This document shows positions 9,248 through 17,809 of a DNA stretch of 64,000 nt, in pieces. This stretch comes from Synechocystis sp. PCC 7509. GTDB lineage: Bacteria; Cyanobacteriota; Cyanobacteriia; Cyanobacteriales; Chroococcidiopsidaceae. The first letter of the stretch is position 1, and each line of letters opens with the position of its first letter. Position numbers and translations under genes: made by a program. A model generated the notes under the pieces. That model searched no databases, was not told the origin of the DNA, and was given only the letters and a program-made list of their open reading frames with translations. The stretch is taken from assembly GCF_000332075.2 (NCBI RefSeq), contig NZ_KI966369.1, positions 141,916-205,915 on the forward strand, written 5' to 3'.

Positions 9248-9397
9248 ATGACCAAGCTTCCCCCACGCAAACCTCCTAACGCATCTCGCCGCGAACGCGA
9301 ATTCCTCTACCTTCATGAAGTCGATGCTCTGATTGCTGCCACAAGACAAACCCGCGCCCCCATCCGCAACCAAGCTCTAGTTATGCTCCTGTTATGT
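9248..9397 (+). pseudogene. Small tyrosine recombinase (FimB/E-like), 5' part
   Basis: The first 50 codons (MTKLPPRKPPNASRREREFL ... NQALVMLLL) are the start of a short tyrosine recombinase of the type found on cyanobacterial plasmids. These begin with a basic Pro-rich arm and the YLHEVDALIAA helix. The native sequence stops at about 9397, where the Tn554-like unit begins. The remainder is at 16335-17000. Past the junction the frame runs into mobile DNA and stops at 9505. Confidence 0.75.
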
Positions 9398-9453
9398 ATT
9401 ACACAATATACACAACGGTCGCACAGCCTAGCTTTTTATGTCGTATTTATTTT

Positions 9454-9845
9454 CTATAACGATTTCATTTCCTCTTGTGCATTTTTCCATGTCATTGTAG
9501 TATAAGGCGCACCAAAGGTATCAGGTCGGTCAATTTTTACCATTGGTTGATGATAGGAGTCTAGGCTTAAGTAGTTGGCAGGAATATCTAGAACAAAGCC
9601 GAATTCAACCGCTTGGGCATACCAGTGTTCAAAACCTTCTGGATAACGAGATTTTTCTTGTTGCTGAAGGCTCTGGCTGGTCGTCCATTCTTGTTCAATA
9701 GCACGGGCTAACCAACCACCAGGGTTTTTAATATCTGCTCGTTGCAGTTGGTCAATCAATGCTGCTATCGCGGCTAAAACTGTTTCCTCGTCGCGTTGCT
9801 TAATTTTCTTACTCAAAGTGGCATTAACAGAAATACCTAACTTAT
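9454..9845 (-). pseudogene. DUF6262 (TnpC-like) protein, 3' part
   Basis: This is the C-terminal 130 codons of the DUF6262 gene: DKLGISVNATLSKKIKQRD, then a helical region ending AQEEMKSL. The start MSVKQAQ visible in this frame is supplied by the inserted IS. Rejoined to 11145-11679 across the 10-bp duplication, the full protein has 308 residues. The same segment, with K(L/I)GI.(V/L)N.TL.K.IK spacing, is seen in the related protein at 40253-41029, which supports the reconstruction. Confidence 0.85.
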
Positions 9846-9855
9846 CTAATTGGGC

Positions 9856-11144
9856 CTGCTTGACTGACAAAACTAAGAAGCTGGAATGCGGCTGAGAACA
9901 ACGAATTCACGCATAAACTCGTTCTCCTGTTGACGCTTAGAAGCAAAGGCAGGTTCGGGGTCAGGCAGACTGGAGAGGCATGGATAAATCTGAATTTCCC
10001 ACTGACGAGTCAGGGCAAGACGAATCCAGTTCCAACCCAGCCTGAGATAACTCATGCCACGATTCCAGTGAGTATCGACGAATCGACGCTTTCCAGAGGT
10101 CACAACTTGCGTCCCTTGTAAAACTAAAAATAGCGTGGTCAGAGCAATGACCCCACACAGTTGCGTGAGGGCAAACTTGTCTCGCAACCGAGAGGCTTCG
10201 AGATTAAAGCCGTTCGATTTCAAATCCAAAAATGATTCTTCCACTTGAAACCTCAAGCGATATTGGGCAAAGGTCTGAAGAGTCGTCGGTTCATCGCTGA
10301 CAATCACCCAATCTTCGCCACTTTGGCGGTCATGGGCAAAGGCTAAATAGACATCCCCGTAAGGTCTGGTCTTACCAATGGCAATAGCTGGCGTGAAATA
10401 GGCTTGACCGGGTGGAAGAGAAACGGATGCAACCTTGCGCCATTGACCGTCCAGTTGAAACTGAAAGGAACGTTTAATCCGAATCCGAAAGTGCCACTGC
10501 AAGGTTTCTCGGAGGTATTTCATGAACTTGCCATCGGCAAACCCTCTGTCTGCCAAGACAACGACCTCTACTTCTGCCGGAACGATCCGTGCAGCTTGTC
10601 GCAACACCCGTTGAATTGCCCACAATTTGACAGTGCTGCTGGCTTGCGGCACAATCCGCCAAGCGACGACGACCGTGCGTCCTCGATAGACCACCCCCAC
10701 CCAGATCAAGCAGAAACAGTTCCACACCATTGTCGTATCCAAGCTTAAATACAGTCGTTTTTTGCCCCATGTGGATAAGGCTTGTGCCATCAGAACTTGG
10801 TGAGTGGCAGAAATATCGATGCGACGATTAGAGAGGCAGCGCCGAAATCGTCGCTGGTGAGATTGAGCGTATTGGGCGCGACTATTAATATAGACTCCAA
10901 AGCCGTTGAGATGAACGTTTTGGCTTTCAATCATGCCGACCATCATCCAGCAGAGCGTTTTTAAGTGCCGAATATCGCGCCACTGAATGTCACATTGACT
11001 CAGGAAGGCATTCATTGCATCATAAAGGCGGGAAGTGGGAGTCATAGTGTTCGCCGATTAGTGTGGTAACTGTTCAGCTTAAACTAGCTTCGACTTCCCG
11101 CCTAGTCTTTGTCCTAGCCTCTAATACTTTTGTCAGTCAAGCAG
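9856..11144 (-). mobile_element. IS4-family insertion sequence
   Basis: The 1289-bp element has matching 17-bp ends, CTGCTTGACTGACAAAA at 9856-9872 and its complement at 11128-11144. It is flanked by an exact 10-bp duplication, CTAATTGGGC, at 9846-9855 and 11145-11154. IS4 elements commonly give 9-12 bp duplications. It holds one transposase gene and interrupts the DUF6262 gene of the Tn554-like unit in frame-restorable fashion. It is therefore the youngest of three nested layers. Confidence 0.95.
9873..11045 (-). CDS. IS4-family DDE transposase
   Basis: The 390-residue transposase has the DDE triad in LSLDTTMVWN, VVLADRGFAD and YRLRFQVEESFLDLK. The last matches the IS4 signature Y-x2-R-x3-E-x6-K exactly. 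An N-terminal helical dimerisation and DNA-binding part comes before residue 95. The beta-strand insertion domain lies between the second Asp and the Glu. Length and motif spacing are normal, so the enzyme is probably intact. Its stop lies within 20 bases of the left inverted repeat. Confidence 0.95.
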   Translation of the reverse strand: MTPTSRLYDAMNAFLSQCDIQWRDIRHLKTLCWMMVGMIESQNVHLNGFGVYINSRAQYAQSHQRRFRRCLSNRRIDISATHQVLMAQALSTWGKKRLYLSLDTTMVWNCFCLIWVGVVYRGRTVVVAWRIVPQASSTVKLWAIQRVLRQAARIVPAEVEVVVLADRGFADGKFMKYLRETLQWHFRIRIKRSFQFQLDGQWRKVASVSLPPGQAYFTPAIAIGKTRPYGDVYLAFAHDRQSGEDWVIVSDEPTTLQTFAQYRLRFQVEESFLDLKSNGFNLEASRLRDKFALTQLCGVIALTTLFLVLQGTQVVTSGKRRFVDTHWNRGMSYLRLGWNWIRLALTRQWEIQIYPCLSSLPDPEPAFASKRQQENEFMREFVVLSRIPAS

Positions 11145-11679
11145 CTAATTGGGCTTTAATTTGGTCAGTAACAACAGAATTCCTGTTGCTAGAAATGGGT
11201 GTTACAAGTGCAAGATTTTTCTCAGAGCAGGCATCAATCAGTTTTTTCTGCAAGTCAACAATAGTCTGTTGCTGTCGTTCCACTTGTGCCTGTAAATGGT
11301 GAACTCGGTAAACCTGTCCTGCTAAGGCTTCATTCTTGCGTCGAAGTTCCTGATTCACCTTTTCCAATTGGTGAATACGGTCTTTGAGACGACTAATTAC
11401 TTTGGACTGAGAAGAAGTGGGTTTGGCCACTGGACTTAGAGACATAGAAGACTGCTGGCTACGAAGCAGGGCGACTTGCTGCTTTAGTTCTGGATATTTG
11501 TAAAGATAGGAGACACTCAAATTAGCTTCTTTGGCAACAGTATGAAAGTTAATCTTTGCCCCTATTTTCTGTAAGCGTTCAATTGCTTTGTAGACCCTTT
11601 CTAGAGAATCCTGTTTCCGAAACTGTTGTGTTTTTTTTAGAGTTTCAATGCGAGTTTCCTTAGTATCTTCTTTCTTCAT
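11145..11679 (-). pseudogene. DUF6262 (TnpC-like) protein, 5' part
   Basis: The first 178 codons encode a small N-terminal helix-turn-helix (FHTVAKEANLSVSYLYKYPE, about residues 47-66) and a long coiled coil (about residues 95-150). This is the layout of DUF6262 proteins that accompany Tn554-type recombinases. By analogy with Tn554 TnpC it would be an accessory factor steering the recombinases, but that is inference. The ATG overlaps the stop of recombinase C by 4 bases (ATGA), so it is translationally coupled. The frame runs into the IS4 end and stops at 11137. Confidence 0.85.
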
Positions 11680-13673
11680 GCTGCCTCCTGCAAACCAGCA
11701 ATAATTTTGTCTAATTGGTCGGCTTGCCGCCCAAATTGTTCAACTAATACCTCTTGTCCACAATCTAAAGCATTGGACTGTTTTGCTCTCAATTCGTCGC
11801 GGGTGAGAATGTATTGAGGTAATTTTTCGGGAACGGCAACGAAAGAACTACAGGTATAACAAGCCCTAAACTTATGGCAATCTTGCTCTAGTGGCAGTCC
11901 GCAAAAGCCATAGATAGGAGTGTTAATATGCGTTCCTGATAATTCCAATTTGTGAGGAGTTGGAGTTTTCCAAAAAGACTTGGGTAAAGACTCATAAGGT
12001 AGATGATGTCCATCGCTATTTACCAGTGCTTTCTGAATATGCCCTGCTTCTCGCTCTATCAGTTCGCAACTAACGAAAGTGTAGTAGGTACTGGTGGTGG
12101 CAAAATGTTTGTGACCCGCCCAAGCACTAACTACTGATAAGTCGTGTCCTTGCTCAAATAATTGCGTTAAGCGAGTTGGTCTAAGGATTTTGGCAGTAAA
12201 CTCAGCCCTTTTACCGTTTTCATCACGAAGATCGAGAGTTTGAATTAAACAACGAATACCTGCTATGAGTGGGTGCTTTGATGCTGTAGGAATTATCCTT
12301 TTAACTGGCTCTAGTTTTAGCTGCGATAAGTCTGCCATAAATAAGCCATGATAATGACAAAAAAGATAATCCCAATTTTCTTCCCAAAGATTTTGAATAT
12401 ACTCTTGTTGTTCTTGAACTACTTTGGCAATGGTTCTACTAATTGGGACTTCGTGATAGTCATTGGTCTTTTTTCGATGCCAAACTAGTTTCCATTGCTG
12501 CCCTTCTTGTACCAAACAATCACGGCGAAGTAGAGCTAATTCTGAGACGCGCATTGCAGTGAAGTAGCAAATAATCCACATCCGCGCAAGTGGATCGGGG
12601 AGTTTAGACAGGTTTTGCTCAATTTGTTTGCGTACCGTATCTGATAAAGGGTCAGGATTCTTAATATGTTGTTTGGGATAATCTTCAGCGCGGATAATAT
12701 CTGGATCAATATTAAACCAACCTCTGACTGTACCTGCTGTAAAAAAGCTGCGTAAAGTTCCTAATCTAGATTTAATTGCTGTTTTTTCTTGGATTAAATA
12801 ATCAAGTATAAGACTACGATTAATTTGTTGAAAGCCACTTATTTTCTTTTGATTCAAATAAACAGAAAAACTTCGTAAACTAATTAGATACTGTGCAACT
12901 GTACCAAAGGCATTACCAGTCTTGCTTACGTGTTGAATGTATTTTTTAACTTCTTGCTTAAACCAATCTGGCTGAATTGCAGTAAAGTTAATGGTTGAAT
13001 ATTTTAGATCTAATGGATTAAACTCAGGATTAATTGACCTTAAATCCCACTGGTCTTCTGACCAATTAAAAGTTTTTACTGGCGTGTGCCTACCACTCCA
13101 GCGACGAATATTGTTAAGAGTTAAGTCAATTGAATCTTTGATTATAGATTTACAAGTTCTACACTGAAATAATTTTTTACCATTTTTTTCATAGTCCAAT
13201 GTAACGAAATAAATATTTTCTGCTTGACATTTAGAACAAACAAAGTTTTTGATTTTATGGCTAGTGTGCCAAATAACTCCTTGGTTGATTGGGTCAGCTA
13301 TAGCTCGGATATCTATGTGACAGGATACCGGATATGTCTTAGGACAAGCCTGACAATAAAACTTCCATTGGTTCTTCTTATGCTTTGTTTTTTTCTCAAG
13401 ACTAACTCCTAAGCTTTTGCAACTGGGACAAATAAATTTTCCTTGATTATAATTTTTTTCCCAATCTATTGTTTCGTGTCTTGGCTTAGAAGCAAAATTT
13501 AAAAACTTAGAGCGTTGATTTAAAGTAATAGATACGATGGTTCCCTGCCGACATTTTATACAGCTAAACTGCTTTATACCATTCCTAAATCCAGCGTGCT
13601 TCATTTTGCTATGATTACAGCGAGGACAATTAAAGTCATCTTGATAATCTTTCTTCCAGTTAACTTCTATCAT
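11676..13673 (-). CDS. Tyrosine recombinase C of the Tn554-like unit, with zinc fingers
   Basis: The 665-residue protein has two parts. Residues 1-190 hold repeated CxxC zinc ribbons: CPRC/CIKC, CPSC/CQAC and CSKC/CRTC, unusual for an integrase and probably DNA-binding. Residues 235-580 are a core-binding and tyrosine-recombinase domain with Arg in TAMRVSELALLR, a GH box in AWAGHKHFATT and Tyr in STYYTF. The usual HxxR box reads ILRPTR, so its His is missing. A C-terminal cysteine-rich tail follows (GFCGLPLEQDC, CYTCSSF). Related proteins correspond to Tn554 TnpB. It overlaps recombinase B by 14 bases and DUF6262 by 4. Confidence 0.88.
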   Translation of the reverse strand: MIEVNWKKDYQDDFNCPRCNHSKMKHAGFRNGIKQFSCIKCRQGTIVSITLNQRSKFLNFASKPRHETIDWEKNYNQGKFICPSCKSLGVSLEKKTKHKKNQWKFYCQACPKTYPVSCHIDIRAIADPINQGVIWHTSHKIKNFVCSKCQAENIYFVTLDYEKNGKKLFQCRTCKSIIKDSIDLTLNNIRRWSGRHTPVKTFNWSEDQWDLRSINPEFNPLDLKYSTINFTAIQPDWFKQEVKKYIQHVSKTGNAFGTVAQYLISLRSFSVYLNQKKISGFQQINRSLILDYLIQEKTAIKSRLGTLRSFFTAGTVRGWFNIDPDIIRAEDYPKQHIKNPDPLSDTVRKQIEQNLSKLPDPLARMWIICYFTAMRVSELALLRRDCLVQEGQQWKLVWHRKKTNDYHEVPISRTIAKVVQEQQEYIQNLWEENWDYLFCHYHGLFMADLSQLKLEPVKRIIPTASKHPLIAGIRCLIQTLDLRDENGKRAEFTAKILRPTRLTQLFEQGHDLSVVSAWAGHKHFATTSTYYTFVSCELIEREAGHIQKALVNSDGHHLPYESLPKSFWKTPTPHKLELSGTHINTPIYGFCGLPLEQDCHKFRACYTCSSFVAVPEKLPQYILTRDELRAKQSNALDCGQEVLVEQFGRQADQLDKIIAGLQEAA

Positions 13674-15132
13674 TGATTTTCTCCAAACCTTGAATCCGAA
13701 TGGCTAAACTTTGCTGGTCGCTGGTTAATCCTTGTTGTTGCCTTAGCATCTCTAGTTTGGTTATTATTTCTAACTCTGCTTCTATGCGTTGAAGGTCATC
13801 AGTAAGAGCATTTAAATCGTCGGTAGATGTCTGCCAGTGTTCGCACCGCCAACAAGCATTAACTGTTTGACAGAGAGACTTTAATACTGGTCGATGGCAT
13901 TCACCATACTGAGTTGTAATTTGATACATTTTGCGCCGTAGCAACTCAGTAATAGGATTTTTAGGTGTATGACTAGAAACTAATTTACCAGTGCTATCAA
14001 CATACTTGATTTCTTTCATCAACTCTCGATATTCATCTCCCAAAACTTGTTTGAGTAAATGTTTGTAGTAGTTCTGCATATCTGGAGAACGATGTCTAAG
14101 ATATTTTTGAATAATTAAATCTCTTACTCCCGCGTTGGTCATAACAGTAGCGAGAGTTTTCCTAAATTGATGGGACTTGAAATGCCAAAGTTGACTATCC
14201 CTAGTGCAAATATTGTATTTCTTTCCTAACCTATTCAGCCACGCGTTAAATGTGCTTGCGTGCGTCACTCTAGGAACTGGTTGATAGTAATTTCCTCCCC
14301 TATTACTCCCGAATAATTTATCGTAGGTATCTCCAAAATGGTGTCTAATATAATCCTGCTGTTCCTGTATCAATGCTACTAATTCAGGACAGATGGGTAG
14401 TTCATCTTCCGTTTGATACTTCTGTGTTAGAAGTCGCAACCGCCACTGTTTACCTCTCTGCCGCAGGCAATCCAGAGGTAGATTAAGTAATTCTCCAATT
14501 CGCAAACCAGTCCCTCTAATTACCAGTACCATTCGTTGAATCGGTTCGGGAAGATGGTGGAGATGTGTGTCTAATTGCTGCCATACTTCTTCGGGAATGT
14601 ACTCAATCTCGTCATTTTTGGGACTAGCTCTTTTGCATTTACCCTTGAACCAATAAGTGTTAACTTCTAACCATCCTTCTTGACGGCATATGTTAAAGAA
14701 GTTAATTAGGGTCATGTAATGAAGTGATATTGAAGTCTGTGATAGCTTCAATGACCGTAAATAATAACCAAATTCTTCAAACAAATGATTGTTAATTTGT
14801 TCTGCACTTGAGATAGATTTGTTTTTAATCAATTGCGAAAATCTTTTTAGGTAGCGAACTTCACTGTATAAATAATCAGCAACTAAGTTGCGCTGGCTTC
14901 TAATTAAAATATACAATTTAGCCAGTAGCTTTAACCAATCCTGCTCTATTGACTCAAATCTGATAATTAGAACTTTATCATGCTCATTGACTTTGAGTTT
15001 TAAGTCTTCAATTGTCCGCCAAATATCTTTCTGTAAAAGCGGATTCTTAAGTAATTGCTTTGTCTCTATATTTTGAGCAGTCAGCCAATCATCTTCTTCT
15101 AAATTTAAGTTGAATAAATTACTCATACTCAT
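13660..15132 (-). CDS. Tyrosine recombinase B of the Tn554-like unit
   Basis: The 490-residue tyrosine recombinase has the catalytic Arg in IRGTGLRIGELLNLP, HQFRKT for the HxxR box, YLRHRS at the GH position and the nucleophile in MQNYYKH. An N-terminal helical core-binding domain covers about residues 80-190. The C-terminus has a Cys/His cluster (CHRP, CQTVNACWRCEHW) that could bind zinc. Its ATG overlaps the stop of recombinase A by 4 bases. It is best read as one of three proteins that act together to excise and integrate the element. Confidence 0.9.
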   Translation of the reverse strand: MSMSNLFNLNLEEDDWLTAQNIETKQLLKNPLLQKDIWRTIEDLKLKVNEHDKVLIIRFESIEQDWLKLLAKLYILIRSQRNLVADYLYSEVRYLKRFSQLIKNKSISSAEQINNHLFEEFGYYLRSLKLSQTSISLHYMTLINFFNICRQEGWLEVNTYWFKGKCKRASPKNDEIEYIPEEVWQQLDTHLHHLPEPIQRMVLVIRGTGLRIGELLNLPLDCLRQRGKQWRLRLLTQKYQTEDELPICPELVALIQEQQDYIRHHFGDTYDKLFGSNRGGNYYQPVPRVTHASTFNAWLNRLGKKYNICTRDSQLWHFKSHQFRKTLATVMTNAGVRDLIIQKYLRHRSPDMQNYYKHLLKQVLGDEYRELMKEIKYVDSTGKLVSSHTPKNPITELLRRKMYQITTQYGECHRPVLKSLCQTVNACWRCEHWQTSTDDLNALTDDLQRIEAELEIITKLEMLRQQQGLTSDQQSLAIRIQGLEKINDRS

Positions 15133-16208
15133 TCTTCTTTCTCTTGTTCAATTACCGCCATCAAATCGGTTGTTGTAATGACGTGGGAATAAATATCTAG
15201 GGTGGTCTGGATACTGGTATGTCCGAGTAGATATTTCACTCGCTCTGGCGGATAATCCGCTTTCAAAAGACGAGTTGCGTAGGTGTGGCGAAACAGATGC
15301 GGATAAACCTCTATGCCTATCTTTTTGGCAAGCCGAGAAAACATAGTATTGAGAACTTTCGGCTTGATTGGCATACCAACATCACCTTTCCAGATGTTGA
15401 TAAATACATAGTCTGATTCAACTGCTGGATACTCATAAATCAGGTAATCGTTATACATCTGGAGTAGTTCTGGCGTTACTGGTATAACTCGCTCTTGCCC
15501 CTTTGCTCTTGCGCCGTTGGGATTGAGTCGCTGCACTACCCTAATGCTATTATCATCAAAGTCACCTATGTCATCATGGCATAGTCCTAATAGCTCTCCC
15601 TTCCTCATTCCCGTACCGTTGAGCATGAGAATAATTAGTTTATCTCTGAGCTTCGGACAAGCATTAACCAGAGTTTCTATTTGCTCGTTGGTTAGGCAAC
15701 CAACGAACTTCTTCGGCTCTTTGAGCTTGACTAGCTTCTGCCTAGTTGGTTTGCTTTTAGCAATGCCCGTTAGTAAGCCTTTCTTGGCTAACCCATAAGG
15801 CATATAGAACCTATCAAACTGCTTAAAATCAATTGTCTGGTTAGCAATGTGGTATTCGTAAAATCCAGTAATAGCGGTGATTGCTCGATTGATACTCCGC
15901 TCTGACTTTTTTGCTTCTACAGGTTGTATGGATACTACTCTAGAAGTATCTCCAACCCTCAGCCAATAGGCGAAGTCTTCTAAATCTAACACTTGCACGG
16001 TGCGCCAATCTAAGTGCCTGTGGTCAAGAAATTGCCACCAGGCTTTGAGGTCATAACCGTAACTTTCTACTGTATTCGGCGACTTAGAGCCACATAGATA
16101 AGTTAGATATCGTTGAATCGGCTCTACTATTTGGTATTCCTCATCTAGCACTAGCCAGATTGTCTCTTGCGAAAGCGGGTCAATACCTTTTTGCAGTGTC
16201 AGTCTCAT
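15129..16208 (-). CDS. Tyrosine recombinase A (TnpA-like) of the Tn554-like unit
   Basis: The 359 residues are very close in size to Tn554 TnpA (361). A SAM-like core-binding domain (residues 25-130) precedes the catalytic domain. The catalytic set is complete: Arg in GTGMRKGELLGL, HLFRHT for HxxR, LLGHTS for the GH box and Tyr in LDIYSHV. It is the first gene of the unit, about 125 bases inside the right end and reading inward, the same arrangement as Tn554. No clear promoter is visible in the AT-rich leader. Confidence 0.92.
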   Translation of the reverse strand: MRLTLQKGIDPLSQETIWLVLDEEYQIVEPIQRYLTYLCGSKSPNTVESYGYDLKAWWQFLDHRHLDWRTVQVLDLEDFAYWLRVGDTSRVVSIQPVEAKKSERSINRAITAITGFYEYHIANQTIDFKQFDRFYMPYGLAKKGLLTGIAKSKPTRQKLVKLKEPKKFVGCLTNEQIETLVNACPKLRDKLIILMLNGTGMRKGELLGLCHDDIGDFDDNSIRVVQRLNPNGARAKGQERVIPVTPELLQMYNDYLIYEYPAVESDYVFINIWKGDVGMPIKPKVLNTMFSRLAKKIGIEVYPHLFRHTYATRLLKADYPPERVKYLLGHTSIQTTLDIYSHVITTTDLMAVIEQEKEE

Positions 16209-16334
16209 GTATTAAACAATATATAATTTTAGATCGTTGTGAAAAGTAAATTTTGTAGCTACCTATCTTTACACTACGCAACTAAATATGTTTGTTGTTG
16301 TTGTTGTTTAGTATAAATGTTTAGTAGAGCATAA

Positions 16335-17000
16335 CTGCTCTTTTGCCAAGCGCTACAACCATCAGAAATCTGCTGGCTGCGCTGGTGTGACCTTAATAAA
16401 GCTGCCAATAATTTGCTGGTTGTCCGCAATCGCTCCAAATCTCTCCGCATTCAACCGCAAATCGTAGTCAACCAACAGCCTTTGTGTCCTGCGGAAGTCG
16501 AGATTTTGCAGGAATTAGCCGAGCATTGCAAAACTGATTGGATTCTAGAAAGCGAAAGACAACAAAGATTAAGCGATCGCTCTTTGCACCATATCGTTTA
16601 CCAAGCTGGCGTTGTTGCTAGTTTGCCAATTCCGGTTCACCCATATATGCTCCGCCGTTCTGGGCTGTATTACCGCGCTGCTTTGTTGCTACAAACTGCC
16701 AGTCTGTCTTTGCACGAGTGCTGCCTGCTGTGGAATTATTACGCCACATCCTCTGCCATGCCTGCTTCCTTTCAAATTGAGTATCAAGCGATTGAACGCA
16801 AGCGTGAGGAGACTTTTTTACTGACTTTTGAGCAAATCAAAGCTTTTTCTGGCATTAGCAGTGATGAAAATATCATCGACTATCTTTTGGGTGCTTATTT
16901 GTTGTCTCCCCGCTTGCCAGAAATTTCTGATAACTACTGGCTTGCGCCTTCTAACTGGCGTTTGAAAACTTTGCCGAAAACATATAAAACTGCCAGATAA
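16335..17000 (+). pseudogene. Small tyrosine recombinase (FimB/E-like), 3' part
   Basis: In frame from 16335 the sequence reads LLFCQALQPSEICWLRWCDL, then LLVVRNRSKSLR and IPVHPYMLRRSGLYYRAALL. These are the region after the first catalytic helix, the beta-hairpin and the HxxR helix of the integrase whose start is at 9248-9397. A separate TTG start at 16413 is possible, but the product would lack its N-terminal arm. In place of the first catalytic Arg box (usually GLR.SE) it has LQPSE, so the ancestral protein may already have been an inactive or divergent recombinase. A ~95-residue helical extension follows. Confidence 0.7.
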
Positions 17001-17078
17001 CATTTTTCTAGTTGTTACCAGCAAGTGCATAATAGGAAATAAACCTTTATACTTATTCAACTTAAGTTATTATTTGCG

Positions 17079-17747
17079 GTGCAAAACTCCTCCATTTCTT
17101 CTCCTTCATCTGACTCCATCGTTGCCAAACTTTTAGAAGTTGATGCTGACTTAGCAGTGGCGGAAGCCCAGTTAGCGGCTCAACTCCAATCGATTCAAGA
17201 ACAACGTCACAGTCTCAAAAACGTCATCAGCCTATTTCCTTCTGTAGATACTGCCGTTTCTACACCTGTAGTCACACCAACCCCAGTTTTTGAAGAACAA
17301 GAAAAACCCCCTGTTTCAGAAGTGGCAACTCCAGAATTAGAGGATACAACGGTAGATACTACCGAAGCTGCGCCATCCACTCAAAAGCGACAAGGAAAGA
17401 AAAACCTATCTTCTACTAGCAAGTCAAATAAAAAATCTTTACCCACCAAAAACGTAAATAAGGAAGCAGATACTTGGCAGCAGTACCTAAAAGATGACTT
17501 TAGCAACGCTAGTCTAGCAGAGGCTGTCGCTGAAGTTATGCAACAGCAACAAGAGCAGGTATTAGAGATTACAACAATACTAGATGCCCTTTTTGTCGAG
17601 GAGATCCCAAAAGAGTTAAGAACTAAGGCGCGAGAACGTGTCTCCAATGTCCTATCAGTGGGTGCGAAGAGAGGAAAATGGTATCGAGGGCTTGCTGGTA
17701 AATATAGTATGTCAAGTGCCGCCGTTGAGGAAGACTCAGCAGTATAA
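17079..17747 (+). CDS. Hypothetical protein with coiled coil and C-terminal helical domain
   Basis: The 222-residue protein starts at GTG 17079, 79 bases after the broken integrase. Residues 15-50 form a coiled coil. Residues 60-130 are a Pro/Thr/Glu-rich and then Lys/Ser-rich linker. Residues 135-205 are a compact helical domain (AEAVAEVM, ILDALFVEEI, ARERVSNVLSVGAKRGKWYR) that looks like a winged-helix or a similar small DNA-binding fold. I do not recognise a named family. Similar domain plans occur in proteins encoded on cyanobacterial plasmids. A DNA-binding role is inferred only from the basic linker and the helix pattern. Confidence 0.65.
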   Translation: MQNSSISSPSSDSIVAKLLEVDADLAVAEAQLAAQLQSIQEQRHSLKNVISLFPSVDTAVSTPVVTPTPVFEEQEKPPVSEVATPELEDTTVDTTEAAPSTQKRQGKKNLSSTSKSNKKSLPTKNVNKEADTWQQYLKDDFSNASLAEAVAEVMQQQQEQVLEITTILDALFVEEIPKELRTKARERVSNVLSVGAKRGKWYRGLAGKYSMSSAAVEEDSAV

Positions 17748-17809
17748 CAAACGGGAAATCCTATTGACTTAGATCGGCGTTACCGCAGCGTAATTGCTCC
17801 ATGCTTGAA

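Larger units (their letters stand above)
9398..16334 (-). mobile_element. Tn554-like transposon: three tyrosine recombinases plus DUF6262 protein
   Basis: The unit of about 6.9 kb has no passenger genes. It carries four overlapping minus-strand genes in the order recombinase A (359 aa), B (490 aa), C (665 aa), then a DUF6262 protein. Order and sizes recall Tn554 tnpA-tnpB-tnpC, with a third recombinase as in 'recombinase in trio' (RIT) elements. Its limits are inferred from where the host integrase reading is interrupted (left about 9397, right about 16334) and are good to roughly 10 bases. No target duplication is seen, as expected for Tn554. A GTT microsatellite (about 16288-16310) lies near the right end. 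The DUF6262 gene has since been broken by an IS4 element. Confidence 0.75.

Noticed and set aside
16288..16310. GTT microsatellite near the end of the Tn554-like unit, considered as part of a repeat array
   Set aside because: It is a simple tandem trinucleotide without spacers. It is not a CRISPR array, and no cas gene is present.
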